Notes: generated by a model from the letters alone, not told the origin. Positions 34,167 through 42,802 are shown, counted from the stretch's first letter. The stretch is DNA of 64,000 nucleotides from Geobacteraceae bacterium (GCA_009773645.1 WSYB01000015.1:23130-87129), one strand, 5' to 3'. A program made the numbers and translations.

Positions 34167-34313
34167 ATGGATACCCACAAGGAATGCCCCGAATGCAAAG
34201 GGCTGATGGTCCTCCTCCCCGGATGAGGCGGGCTCTTCTGGCGGTGCCAGAAGTGCGGCAAGAAAATTCCGTTTGCCGGCGACGACCTGAAAGGCTGCGG
34301 CTGCAGCGAGTAA
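34167..34313 (+). CDS. 48-codon zinc-ribbon protein with in-frame UGA (possible selenoprotein)
   Basis: ATG with GGAGG 6 nt upstream, then 19 sense codons, TGA at 34224-34226, 28 more sense codons and TAA. The frame is meaningful on both sides: CPEC (residues 7-10) before the TGA and CQKC (27-30) after it make one zinc ribbon, and the tail ends GCGCSE. So translation must pass the TGA for the fold to exist. The 8-bp hairpin just after the TGA matches published bacterial SECIS rules. Alternatives: a nonsense mutation from Trp, Arg or Gly (single base change) or a sequencing error. Promoter and ribosome site intact. Without homologues I cannot decide. Confidence 0.6.
34235..34253 (+). other. 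bSECIS-like hairpin
   Basis: CTTCTGGC and GCCAGAAG pair over 8 bp around a GGT loop. The loop begins 16 nt after the TGA and has G as first base. The bacterial SECIS consensus asks for a small apical loop 16-37 nt downstream of UGA with G among its first two bases, so both criteria are met, the distance at the lower limit. Confidence 0.5.
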
Positions 34314-34340
34314 CGATCAAGGGGGTGACGACACTCCGGC

Positions 34341-34778
34341 TCAGACACCTCGCAGCGTATCAATAACCTCTTTCACCTTTTCCGGCTCATCCGTGCCGAT
34401 GCGCAGCCGTTTATTATGTCGCGTACGAATCTCGACCGCTTTCAGCCCGGAAACATTGAACAACCAGCCATGGGGGGTAAACCTGATCCCCCAGCCGTAA
34501 TACCAGGGATTGCTCACAACGTCCACCGTATCAATATCTTCCAGTGTTATTCTCTTCTTCACTATGCCATTTGAAAAATAGAAAACCAGCCCCCTCTCGT
34601 CAATTTCAATGGTAAGTGAATGGAACAGATAGGTACTTGCGGCCAGCACCGCCAGGACAGCCACCCCGCCCACCGTGATCTCGGTGGACAGCATGACACC
34701 TGAAACCGCCACCATGGCCACTGCCATAGAGCCGGTCATGAGATACCCCCGTTGCTCGTGTCGATAAAGCATGCTCAT
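34341..34778 (-). CDS. Membrane protein with bacterial PH-like domain
   Basis: 145 residues: two hydrophobic helices (about 12-32 and 35-55) then a beta-rich domain (LTIEIDERGLVFYFSNGIVK, ITLEDIDTVDVV, VEIRTRHNKRLRIGTDEPEK) that looks like a bPH domain. Role unknown. Convergent with the UGA gene. Confidence 0.65.
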   Translation of the reverse strand: MSMLYRHEQRGYLMTGSMAVAMVAVSGVMLSTEITVGGVAVLAVLAASTYLFHSLTIEIDERGLVFYFSNGIVKKRITLEDIDTVDVVSNPWYYGWGIRFTPHGWLFNVSGLKAVEIRTRHNKRLRIGTDEPEKVKEVIDTLRGV

Positions 34779-34877
34779 GTATGCACCTCATCATGCAGGA
34801 ATTTTACGTGCGCTCAACGGCTGCAAACAGCGGCAGCAGGGGCATCCTCAGGAACATCGGTCTGTAAAGGTCCGTCA

Positions 34878-35174
34878 TTAAAGTGTATCCACCATCATGC
34901 CCGACTCACGAGCAGCGGCAATTTCATTACTATCGGACAAGACCAGAAGGCATTTGTCGGCACGCGTCATGCTCTTTATCGCGGCTTCTCTCCTGCCCGC
35001 TGTACTCCGGCTATGCCCGCTTTCCAGATACACCACGTGCCTCGGCTGGCGCCCGCGAAAATACTTGGCCCCGCGTCCGTTCCCGTGTTGACGCAGCCGT
35101 CGCTCCATATCGTTGGTGGTGCCTGTATACAGCGAGTCGTCCGAACAAAGAATGATGTATACGTGCCAATTCAT
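34878..35174 (-). CDS. GIY-YIG nuclease-superfamily protein
   Basis: 98 residues, the size of YhbQ/UPF0213 proteins. HVYIILCSDDSLYTGTTNDM is the GIY-YIG strand pair (YII...YTG), with RRLRQHGNGRGAKY containing the Arg/His helix and a Glu in YLESG. Single-domain members are thought to cleave DNA; in vivo role is unclear. Confidence 0.85.
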   Translation of the reverse strand: MNWHVYIILCSDDSLYTGTTNDMERRLRQHGNGRGAKYFRGRQPRHVVYLESGHSRSTAGRREAAIKSMTRADKCLLVLSDSNEIAAARESGMMVDTL

Positions 35175-35251
35175 AGGTATCTAACGTTTTACGGTGGATT
35201 CTGACAGGAAAGTGAGCCCGAGACATGGGCGCACCCACGACTCCGCCGGAA

Positions 35252-35674
35252 TCAGTGAGGCCCGATCCGAAGGCTCGCCGTAGCGATGAATATCTCGCGC
35301 AGAAACACGAGCAGCCCCAGAACCAATGACAACATCGCTATGATGAAAAGCAGGGCCACGGGAATCGAGATGTTGAACTGTAGGAAATTCCCGAGAAACA
35401 GGATAGCGATGATAGTGCACACCAGCAGGGCGGTGGCGGTGCAGAGGGTGATGGCGTGACCGATGAGCTTTGCGCGCAATGACAGAATGGCAAGGTTCCT
35501 ATGGAGGGCCGCGCCGACCTCGGGCGGAGAACTCTCCACCCTGGCCTCCAGAACGCGGGCGCGATCGATAACGCGACCCAGCCGGTTCGCCATCACGTTG
35601 AGCATCGTACCGATCCCCGTGAGGAGAAACACCGGCGCAACGGCAAGCTGGATGACGTGAGCGACTTCGCCCAT
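35252..35674 (-). CDS. DUF2721-type membrane protein
   Basis: 140 residues from the Met at 35674 (MGEVAHVIQLAVAP), preceded by GAGAAG. Three hydrophobic helices (about 5-25, 75-95, 100-125). PVFLLTGIGTMLNVMANRLGRVIDRAR matches the DUF2721 opening. Upstream in-frame codons have no such similarity. Function unknown. Confidence 0.75.
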   Translation of the reverse strand: MGEVAHVIQLAVAPVFLLTGIGTMLNVMANRLGRVIDRARVLEARVESSPPEVGAALHRNLAILSLRAKLIGHAITLCTATALLVCTIIAILFLGNFLQFNISIPVALLFIIAMLSLVLGLLVFLREIFIATASLRIGPH

Positions 35675-35814
35675 ATTGTAAACTTCTCGCACGAGAAATA
35701 CCCCCCATCTCAAGTCAACGTTCATGGCGTCACGGAGCGCGACCGGCCGGTAGACGACTCCCTCCTCCTGCATCCTCATAAAGGGGATCTCGCGCCCATC
35801 ACGTCGTTCACCGT

Positions 35815-36435
35815 TCACCGTTCCGCCAGGGCCAGCCTGATACCCAGTGACGCGAAGACTCCCGCGGTCAACCGGTCAAAGTACTTGGCGATCCGTGGCT
35901 TGGCCAAGATGAAGCTGCCGATACTACCCGAAAAATAGCCGATCAGAGAGAAAATGACGACGGCCTGCACCATGAAGATGAGCCCCAATAGCAGCATCTG
36001 GAGGGGAAAGAAGCCGGGGGCGGGAGTTACGAACTGCGGCAGGAATGCCAGAAAAAACATGGCCACCTTCGGGTTGAGCACGTTCATGATGAAGCCCCGC
36101 TTGAACAGGGCTGACGCGGCCCTGTCATCGGCGATGGAGAGCTTTATGGCGGATCGTTCCTTCAGTGTCCTGTATGCCAGGTACAGAAGGTACGCGGCGC
36201 CGGCGTATTTGACGATATTAAAGGCAACCACCGATGAATAGAACACCGCCGAGATGCCGAAGGCGGCTGCCGTGGTATGAACGCTGATTCCGCTGCACAT
36301 GCCGAGGGCCGTGACGATGGCGGGTTTTCTCCCCCGGGCGATTCCCTGGGTCATGACGAAGATGTTGTCGGGACCGGGCGCTATGGTAAGGGCGACGGAT
36401 GCGCCGAGGAAGTAGAGCAACGTCGATGCCGTCAT
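35815..36435 (-). CDS. LysE/RhtB-family amino acid exporter
   Basis: 206 residues with six hydrophobic helices. The motif APGPDNIFVMTQGIARGRK near the N-terminus is the LysE/RhtB signature. FMNVLNPKVAMFFLAFLPQF is the second conserved segment. Likely exports an amino acid or derivative by proton antiport; substrate not predictable. Confidence 0.9.
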   Translation of the reverse strand: MTASTLLYFLGASVALTIAPGPDNIFVMTQGIARGRKPAIVTALGMCSGISVHTTAAAFGISAVFYSSVVAFNIVKYAGAAYLLYLAYRTLKERSAIKLSIADDRAASALFKRGFIMNVLNPKVAMFFLAFLPQFVTPAPGFFPLQMLLLGLIFMVQAVVIFSLIGYFSGSIGSFILAKPRIAKYFDRLTAGVFASLGIRLALAER

Positions 36436-36506
36436 TTGTTATCCTTTCTCTGTGGGTAAACCGAGAGATGACCAGCTTGACCGGTCAATCCCATTGTTCG
36501 CTTCTC

Positions 36507-36929
36507 TTAATCACTTTGAGCAGACAATATTCTGACCATCTCTGACGAGGTGTAGACTGATATTCTTGATTTCTTGTAATCCTTCCGATTGCGAGTAACA
36601 ATTGCGTCAGCTCCGGCATGGCAGGCTGCTTCGTGAATCACCGCATCTTCAAAATCGTTAAAATCAATGGCAAGAGCGGATTCGAGAACAAGCCTGTTGA
36701 CAGGTGCCACTTCAAAAAGAGTCAGCAATTTCTTGATTTCTTCGTGTGCCCTTGCAGCGCCGACGGTCTTGGATGCAAGATAATATACGGTCGTTATCGT
36801 AGTGCCGCACAAATATCCGATGATAGTTCCGTCTTCCACCTTTGAGAACAGTTCAACTGCGGCATCCGCATACGGCATCCGATCCATGAGCAGATCAAGG
36901 ACTATGTTTGTATCGAGCAGAATTTTCAA
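36507..36929 (-). CDS. PIN-domain toxin (VapC-like)
   Basis: 140 residues. Acidic residues of the PIN nuclease site are in LLDTNIVLDLLMDR (Asp6), the Glu in the middle helix, DFNDFEDAVIHEAA and DAIVTRNRKDY. The start overlaps the antitoxin stop by 4 nt. Likely an RNase held inactive by the preceding gene product. Confidence 0.85.
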   Translation of the reverse strand: MKILLDTNIVLDLLMDRMPYADAAVELFSKVEDGTIIGYLCGTTITTVYYLASKTVGAARAHEEIKKLLTLFEVAPVNRLVLESALAIDFNDFEDAVIHEAACHAGADAIVTRNRKDYKKSRISVYTSSEMVRILSAQSD

Positions 36930-37168
36930 AGGTGTTTTTTCTCCAGATACTTGTTGTAATCCTTTTCATCAAGCTTAGATTCCCGCAACAGTCCGCGAAG
37001 GGATTGAGTTACGGGTGTCGAGGAAGAGACCGGTTTGGTTTTCTCGGATGTCAGTAATTTAAAATACTCTGCTACAAGCTGAGATACTGATTTTCCAGCC
37101 TTTGCTGCGTAAGATTTTGCCTGCTCGATCAACTGATCTTCGAGGCGAAGGGTGAGTTTTGTATGCAT
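36926..37168 (-). CDS. DUF6364-like antitoxin
   Basis: 80 residues from the Met at 37168 with GGTTCCC-type leader; upstream in-frame sequence belongs to an unrelated gene remnant. HTKLTLRLEDQLIEQAKSYA is a ribbon-helix-helix opening as in DUF6364 antitoxins, followed by a Lys-rich toxin-binding tail. Forms the antitoxin-toxin pair with the PIN gene. Confidence 0.8.
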   Translation of the reverse strand: MHTKLTLRLEDQLIEQAKSYAAKAGKSVSQLVAEYFKLLTSEKTKPVSSSTPVTQSLRGLLRESKLDEKDYNKYLEKKHL

Positions 37169-37297
37169 GGGGAACCTCCGAATGCGCTGACGTATACATT
37201 TTATAATAATATACGTCGCATGCCTTCTGATGTCAACTTTCATGGTGAATATATCTTGTAACTTCCAGGTCGTTAAGCGAACGTCAAAGCTCGGCAG

Positions 37298-37369
37298 GAG
37301 CGATTCCCGCCAGAGCGCGACAAGGCCGCTGGTGTCCAAGTAGTTAGGATGTAACGTCCAAAGGCGCAT
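37298..37369 (-). pseudogene. 5' remnant of a pyrimidine-dimer DNA glycosylase-like gene
   Basis: MRLWTLHPNYLDTSGLVALW plus RESLL is the N-terminus of the Pyr_excise/DUF-type pyrimidine dimer glycosylase family, here cut after about 25 residues; the following sequence in frame has no similarity. The antitoxin gene lies just downstream, so the toxin-antitoxin insertion may have destroyed it. Confidence 0.6.
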
Positions 37370-37390
37370 GACTCAGCACTAACTACGGTG

Positions 37391-38032
37391 TCAGAAAAAT
37401 GTGACCTGCAGCAGAGGTGCAAGAACTCCCCGATTCGGTCCCGTGGTGTCGTTGATTTCGATGAGCCCGGGGGAAACTATCCCTAAATCCTCTAATATTC
37501 GAACCTGGAAGTCGGCCAGGCCCAGACGCTGTGCCTCCACCATCAATGAAGTCACATCGACCAATACGTGTTGACGGAAGTCGGATTGGAAAATCTGAGT
37601 CGTGATAGTCGCCAGCGCCCGCTGGCTATTAAGGTCAAAATCCGAAACCACCAACGTTGGCGGTTGAAAGGAAACAAGGTCGATACGAATTGGAATCGTG
37701 CCGGCCAGCGGTTGAATGTCGTCGATAAATATATCGAGGAACGCCGATACAATGACGGCGTTACCCGGGACCACGCCTGTCAGAGGGAAATCCAGGAACG
37801 CACGGAATTCCGCTCCTGTAACAGGGTCTATGCCCGCAAACACACTTTGAGTGTTGACCTGTGTAATCGTGAAAGCACCGGTGAGGGGATCTCGCTCGAT
37901 ATCGCCGTCAAACGCCGGGTCACTGAGGATATCCGTAACAATTGTCGGGGGTGCGCTGTCGCCGCCACCGCCACACCCTGCCAAGCCCAGTATTATGAAC
38001 ACCATTATTGCCGCAAGGAACGTCCTTTTCAT
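37391..38032 (-). CDS. Secreted lipoprotein of unknown function
   Basis: 213 residues. Lipoprotein signal with lipobox LAGC (Cys about 20) followed by Gly-rich spacer. The body is beta-rich with many Thr, Val, Asp and no Cys. No family recognised. Stands alone, with gene-poor sequence upstream (38033-38177). Confidence 0.7.
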   Translation of the reverse strand: MKRTFLAAIMVFIILGLAGCGGGGDSAPPTIVTDILSDPAFDGDIERDPLTGAFTITQVNTQSVFAGIDPVTGAEFRAFLDFPLTGVVPGNAVIVSAFLDIFIDDIQPLAGTIPIRIDLVSFQPPTLVVSDFDLNSQRALATITTQIFQSDFRQHVLVDVTSLMVEAQRLGLADFQVRILEDLGIVSPGLIEINDTTGPNRGVLAPLLQVTFF

Positions 38033-38177
38033 GGCTGCCTCCCGTTTTTTTATTTGAGAAGTTATACTCTTTTCCCTACTGAAATGCTACCAGAAGAAGG
38101 GCCTAATACAAATTAAGCAGGAACCGCCTTCTCCGCACGTCGGAGCGCACGGCAGCGGCGCTGGTAAAGATTTGTTT

Positions 38178-38654
38178 TCAGCAATGATCTCTGTCGACCC
38201 CATGGATAATCAGCTTGAATTCACGAGCGCCGGGGTCTGGCGAAACACCATGAATGGTTACTGTGTCGCCACCAAAGATGATGGCTGGTTGCAATGCGTT
38301 CGTATCGGCAGCGATTTCCTTCCCTTTATCATCAATCCAGTAAAACTGGTACATAAATGGAACAACATCCGGATCTTTAGCATTCGGAGAGATACGTAAA
38401 GAGACCTGCGCCTTCTGCACACCACCGGCCTTTGTGCACTTCATATCAGTAATTTCGATTTCGCCGGCCAATCTTTTGTCGTGGAAGACAACGTTCTTGC
38501 CAGGCACCGGTGTAAACTCCCGGTTCAAGTTTTTAGCGCCGCTCGCCTCGCCCCCCCCAACAATTGCGCAACCGCCGGAGCAGAAGGCGACAACCAGGCA
38601 ACCGGCCATGAGCGTTGCAGCGGCAACTCCTTTGATTCGTTTGGGCACCGTCAT
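38178..38654 (-). CDS. YcfL-like (DUF1425) lipoprotein
   Basis: 158 residues from the Met at 38654 with GGGGAGGAG upstream. Signal with a Cys-rich hydrophobic core and lipobox-like GGCA. The mature part (VVFHDKRLAGEIEITDMKC, RISPNAKD, YQFYWIDDKGKEI) resembles YcfL/DUF1425 proteins, associated with LpoB-type cell wall lipoproteins. Call by motif memory only. Confidence 0.65.
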   Translation of the reverse strand: MTVPKRIKGVAAATLMAGCLVVAFCSGGCAIVGGGEASGAKNLNREFTPVPGKNVVFHDKRLAGEIEITDMKCTKAGGVQKAQVSLRISPNAKDPDVVPFMYQFYWIDDKGKEIAADTNALQPAIIFGGDTVTIHGVSPDPGAREFKLIIHGVDRDHC

Positions 38655-38793
38655 CTGCTCCTCCCCGAAACACTTTAGCATGCAGTCTCTTACGGTAAGA
38701 TACACCAAGATCAGCTTGCTCGACAACGGTTTTGATAGAGGGTGTGGCACAGTGCACCGTGGAATCCGTTTGCCCTTCCCCCAACCAGCATAT

Positions 38794-39534
38794 TCAAACC
38801 TCCACCAAGTGCTTCCGGTACTTGAGGGGGAGCTTGCTCCCCTGGAGCCGGGGGTTCTTCCTCTCCTCGATGGCGATCCGGTCAAAGTACCGCTTCCACA
38901 GTTCCTGACAGAGCCGTTCTTTTGCCGTGAATTCCGGTGTGCCGCAGAGATCCATCTCCACCGGCACCCACTTCTTCCTGGCCGCATCATGGATGATCGC
39001 TTCCCCCCGCCTTATGTCATGGATGATCCAGTTCTGGTCACTGAATCGCTCGCTGAAATGGGGGGCGATCAGGGGGAGGATGCGGTGATCCGGCTCCAGT
39101 TGGGCATAGTAGAACCCTTCCCTTGTCTGTTTGAAGCGGACAAAACCCTTCATCCGGTGGGTCTCATGCACGACTTTCCGCGCCAGCCGGTGCACCGGCA
39201 ACACCTCTTCGCGGGTGAGGAGGCTGTCGAACCTCCGGCCCACCCGCCACCCCAGTTCCAGATAGCGAAAAAGGTCCATTTCCATACCGGCGGCGTCGGA
39301 GAGAAAGGCATGGTAGAGCGTCCGGCAGGCAAAGGGGGAAATCTTCACCGCAATATCGTCGAAAAAGCCGAGGGCCCTTTCCGGTGCAGTCTCAATATCG
39401 ACAAGCTCCGAGAACAGCCCTCTCTGGAGCAAAGGGGTCCGGGTGATCTCCACCGGCTTCTCCCCCCTCTCCCATGCCGTGGCCAGGGCGGTCAGAAACC
39501 CTTCAAATGTGCCGTCGTAGGTATAGATGGTCAT
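38794..39534 (-). CDS. TIGR03915-type putative DNA repair protein (DUF4130)
   Basis: 246 residues. IYTYDGTFEGFLTAL at the start, HETHRMKGFVRFKQ and YYAQLEPDHRILPLIAPHF in the middle are typical of the family that co-occurs with the radical SAM protein encoded 1 nt upstream. C-terminal ERLCQELWKRYFDRIAIEER also fits. Proposed to act with that partner in DNA repair or modification; no reaction is established. Confidence 0.85.
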   Translation of the reverse strand: MTIYTYDGTFEGFLTALATAWERGEKPVEITRTPLLQRGLFSELVDIETAPERALGFFDDIAVKISPFACRTLYHAFLSDAAGMEMDLFRYLELGWRVGRRFDSLLTREEVLPVHRLARKVVHETHRMKGFVRFKQTREGFYYAQLEPDHRILPLIAPHFSERFSDQNWIIHDIRRGEAIIHDAARKKWVPVEMDLCGTPEFTAKERLCQELWKRYFDRIAIEERKNPRLQGSKLPLKYRKHLVEV

Positions 39535-39535
39535 T

Positions 39536-40831
39536 TCAAAGCTCTCCGGTTATTGAAGAGCGCATATTCAACGCATCAACGGGGTCAAACAGTGACAACT
39601 GTTGCGTTGCTCCCTTATTCACGGGCTTTTCCGCCAGCCGTGCCCGCAGCCCGGCTGCTTCAAGAGGGCACTCTCCGAAATATTTCCCCCGGGCGGTGAG
39701 AAAATACTGTGCCCGCTTCAATACCACGCCGAGTTTTTTCAGATCGTCGCATGTCAGGTGCCCCTGCCGTCTGGCCCTGACAATTCTCTGGGCAGAGCGG
39801 ACGCCGATCCCGGGAACCCGCACAAGCTCCTCGTAGTCGGCCCGGTTCACCTCTACCGGAAAGAGATGGAGATGGCGCAATGCCCAGCTGCATTTCGGAT
39901 CGACATCCGCATCGAGATGGGGATGCTGCGCGTCCAGAAGCTCACAGGAGTCGAAACCGTAAAAGCGGAGCAGCCAGTCGGCCTGATAGAGCCGGTGCTC
40001 ACGCAGAAGCGGTGGAGGGGAGAGCGCCGGGAGCCTCGTGCCGCCATTGACCGGAACAAATGACGAATAGTAGACCCGTTTCATGTCGAGCTTTTTATAG
40101 AGCCCTTCCGAAAGCCTGATGATCTGGAGGTCCGTTTCCGGGGTAGCGCCAACGATCAGTTGGGTGGTCTGGCCTGCGGGGGCAAAGACCGGCGTGCTCC
40201 TCAACACCCGCCGTTCCTCCCGATACCGACCGATCAGCTCATTCACCCGCCGCATCGGCTCGACTATCGATTCTTTCGTCTTGTCAGGAGCGAGTAAAGC
40301 CAGGCTCTCGCGGGTCGGTAGCTCAATGTTGACGCTCACCCGGTCGGCGTACTTTCCTGCCGCCTCCACCTGGAGAAGATCGGCTGCGGGAACCACCTTC
40401 AGGTGGATGTACCCGTTGAAGCGGTGGACCTCGCGCAGCAGGCGGGCCGTCTTTATCAGGAGTTCCATTGTGTAGTCGGGGGATTTGACCACACCGGTGC
40501 TCAGAAACAACCCTTCGATGTAATTTCGCCGGTAGAAACTGATCGTCAGGTCTGCGACTTCTTCGGGGGTGAGGGCGACGCGCCGCAGGTCGTTACTCCT
40601 GCGGTTTACGCAGTAGGCGCAGTCATAAATGCATATGTTGGTGAGGAGGATTTTCAGGAGCGAAACGTAGCGGCCGTCGCTGGTCCAACTGTGGCAGATC
40701 CCGCAGGCAGCGGCGCTCCCTATCCCTTCCCGGTTTCTGCGGCGGCTTCCGCTCGACGCACATGCGACATCGTACTTGGCGCCGGCGGCAAGTATTTCCA
40801 GCTTCTCCAGCAAAGAGATATCCATCATCAT
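39536..40831 (-). CDS. Putative DNA modification/repair radical SAM protein (TIGR03916-type)
   Basis: 431 residues. Radical SAM motif CIYDCAYC (CX3CX2C) near residue 70, after an extra Cys pair (ACGICHSW). The C-terminal part has a helix-hairpin-helix DNA-binding motif (LVRVPGIGVRSAQRIVRARR). Adjacent to the DUF4130 partner with no gap, the standard two-gene unit. Likely works on a DNA base or lesion; substrate unknown. Confidence 0.88.
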   Translation of the reverse strand: MMMDISLLEKLEILAAGAKYDVACASSGSRRRNREGIGSAAACGICHSWTSDGRYVSLLKILLTNICIYDCAYCVNRRSNDLRRVALTPEEVADLTISFYRRNYIEGLFLSTGVVKSPDYTMELLIKTARLLREVHRFNGYIHLKVVPAADLLQVEAAGKYADRVSVNIELPTRESLALLAPDKTKESIVEPMRRVNELIGRYREERRVLRSTPVFAPAGQTTQLIVGATPETDLQIIRLSEGLYKKLDMKRVYYSSFVPVNGGTRLPALSPPPLLREHRLYQADWLLRFYGFDSCELLDAQHPHLDADVDPKCSWALRHLHLFPVEVNRADYEELVRVPGIGVRSAQRIVRARRQGHLTCDDLKKLGVVLKRAQYFLTARGKYFGECPLEAAGLRARLAEKPVNKGATQQLSLFDPVDALNMRSSITGEL

Positions 40832-40983
40832 AACGCGCCTCGCTCAACGCAGGAAAACCTGCAATTCCAGAACCAGCTTGGTTTACACGTAAAAAGTAAT
40901 TGCGGTAGCCATGGTACGGGAAGAGTGTGACAGAATATGTCTTACAAAAGGCTTAAGGAGAAGAACGCAGGTGGGAAGATGGT

Positions 40984-41556
40984 TCAGATGCCCGTACTTT
41001 TTAAAAACATCTCAACCTGGCGGAACAGAATGTACCGGGAAAGAAACTGATGATGCGGAGAGTGGTCCCATGGAGGGAAGATCAGAACGACCCTCTCCGT
41101 GTCGCTTCGCGCAGCGACACGATAGACCGTGCTTTTAACGACAAAATCGTGGGGAGATTTATCCTCCGGCACAGGGAGGGAGCACTTGAGAAAGACGGTA
41201 GCTCCGCAGTCAAGCCTTGATTTGTTCGCCGCAGAAATCGTGACGAGAGCCCCCGCGATTGAGATATCCTTGAGATATCCCGTTATTTCATCCTCCTGTG
41301 TACGGAGTTTCGCCTTGACCTGGGTACTGGGGCTTACCCGAAAGGCCTTTCTTCTGTCGGGAACGGCATTGCTCTTCACCACAACGCCGTTGCTGATCTC
41401 GAACGTGTTTATCCCCGCTTCTTCGTAAACGTACACTTCATTTCCCTTGTACATGAACGATATGGCGGGAATCCCCATGAAAGCTTCAAGGACGGGTCTA
41501 TCGACACCGAGAAACGATTTGCTGCCATAGGTTTGATGTCCAGGATTACGGCTCAT
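40984..41556 (-). CDS. PilZ-domain protein (c-di-GMP receptor)
   Basis: 190 residues. The PilZ signature is complete: RRKAFRV at about 68-74 and DISIAGA at about 93-99. The N-terminal 65 residues are a separate small domain. Likely changes state on binding c-di-GMP. It lies 68 nt downstream of the hydrogenase maturation protease on the same strand, so it may be read from the hydrogenase promoter. Confidence 0.88.
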   Translation of the reverse strand: MSRNPGHQTYGSKSFLGVDRPVLEAFMGIPAISFMYKGNEVYVYEEAGINTFEISNGVVVKSNAVPDRRKAFRVSPSTQVKAKLRTQEDEITGYLKDISIAGALVTISAANKSRLDCGATVFLKCSLPVPEDKSPHDFVVKSTVYRVAARSDTERVVLIFPPWDHSPHHQFLSRYILFRQVEMFLKSTGI

Positions 41557-41624
41557 ACAGACAAGCTCTTATCTCCGGCAGATTCCGGCGCATGGTCGTG
41601 CAGCTCCAAGCCCGTTAACGATCA

Positions 41625-42125
41625 TCAGATAGATACACCTTCGGCTGCTGAAATGTCAACGGTTTTAACACCCCACCTCCCTAACTCCCGTATGACATTA
41701 TCCACAAGGGCATCGAACTGCGCCTCGACAGCCGGCGACAACTCCATACCCATGCCGATATATGACGGCTGCACTCCCCATAACACCATCTCCAGGGGGG
41801 CGAACCCCTGCAGATCCGCAACGGAAAGGAGATCCTTGAGCCCCATCTGATGGGGTGACAGTTTCGTTTCCAGGACAGCAGGAATTGCGTCTCCGGACAA
41901 CCTTACCAGCGCCCCCGCCTCCCGGCCGGTATCAACGGCATCAACCACCAGAAGCCGCTCAACCCCATCAAGCCTCGGCAACAGGTCAAGCCCCAGGGTG
42001 CCGCCATCCAGGAGCGTCACTCCTGGAGGAACCCGCAAGCGCGCCTGGAGGCGCTGCACCACCCTGACCCCGACACCGTCGTCCGACATGATCAGGTTCC
42101 CGATCCCCAAAACCAGAATAGACAA
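41625..42125 (-). CDS. hyaD: Hydrogenase maturation endopeptidase
   Basis: 166 residues. VLGIGNLIMSDDGVGVRVVQ carries the nickel-binding Glu/Asp region (Asp in SDDG), and VVDAVDTG the second Asp; a His in LSPHQMGL completes the set. It clips the C-terminal tail of the large subunit after the nickel ligands, beyond the final His of DPCLACAVH. Last member of the hydrogenase operon before the PilZ gene. Confidence 0.92.
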   Translation of the reverse strand: MSILVLGIGNLIMSDDGVGVRVVQRLQARLRVPPGVTLLDGGTLGLDLLPRLDGVERLLVVDAVDTGREAGALVRLSGDAIPAVLETKLSPHQMGLKDLLSVADLQGFAPLEMVLWGVQPSYIGMGMELSPAVEAQFDALVDNVIRELGRWGVKTVDISAAEGVSI

Positions 42126-42135
42126 GTTAGTTTCC

Positions 42136-42792
42136 TCAGTTTTTCCCGCTTACCGGCTTGTAGCCGCTGAATATGCTGGAAATGACCCGCCCCTTTTCCT
42201 TGACGTCCATCAACCAGGCGCTGTAGACGTGGTGGATGGCGAAGGCAAGCAGAAACCACATGGTCATGTGGTGGGTCAGCCGCATCCCCTGGTTGCTGAA
42301 GAGCAGAAACATCCACCCGAGCGCCTTGTGTCCGAACGACTGGGGAGCGTGCTCTGTGTAAAGGGCAAAACCGGTGAGGATCATGACCAGGTAGAGAACG
42401 AAGACCAGCAGGTAGGTGATCCCGGCCAATGCGTTGTGTCCCACCGGATGCGGCACTCTCTTGCCGATAAAGGTGTAATAGCGGAACATCTCCAGCATCT
42501 GCCTGCGACCGTCGGCTGTGAGCACGGGTAAAAATTCCCGCCACTCCGCGTATCGGTTGCCGACAAACGCCCAGTAGATGCGGCTTATGACGCTAACGGC
42601 AAATACGTACCCCGTGACAAAGTGGATAAACCGCACCCAACCCATCACGAACTGGGATGGGTTGAGCGCCAGAGTTTTGGGGGAACCGATATAGACGCCG
42701 GTTACGGAGAGAATAACGATGGCCAGGAAATTCACCCAGTGGGTTACCCGCACCGGCACTTCCCAGACATATTTGTTATGCAGGTTGTCCAT
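42136..42792 (-). CDS. hyaC: Hydrogenase b-type cytochrome subunit
   Basis: 218 residues with four helices (about 18-36, 58-76, 128-146, 172-192). His ligands for two b hemes are in RVTHWVNFLA, FIHFVTGYVF and LTHHMTMWF/AIHHVYSAW. It anchors the periplasmic hydrogenase heterodimer and passes electrons to menaquinone. 10 nt separate it from the large subunit gene. Confidence 0.92.
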   Translation of the reverse strand: MDNLHNKYVWEVPVRVTHWVNFLAIVILSVTGVYIGSPKTLALNPSQFVMGWVRFIHFVTGYVFAVSVISRIYWAFVGNRYAEWREFLPVLTADGRRQMLEMFRYYTFIGKRVPHPVGHNALAGITYLLVFVLYLVMILTGFALYTEHAPQSFGHKALGWMFLLFSNQGMRLTHHMTMWFLLAFAIHHVYSAWLMDVKEKGRVISSIFSGYKPVSGKN

Positions 42793-42802
42793 GGCATCCC
42801 TC

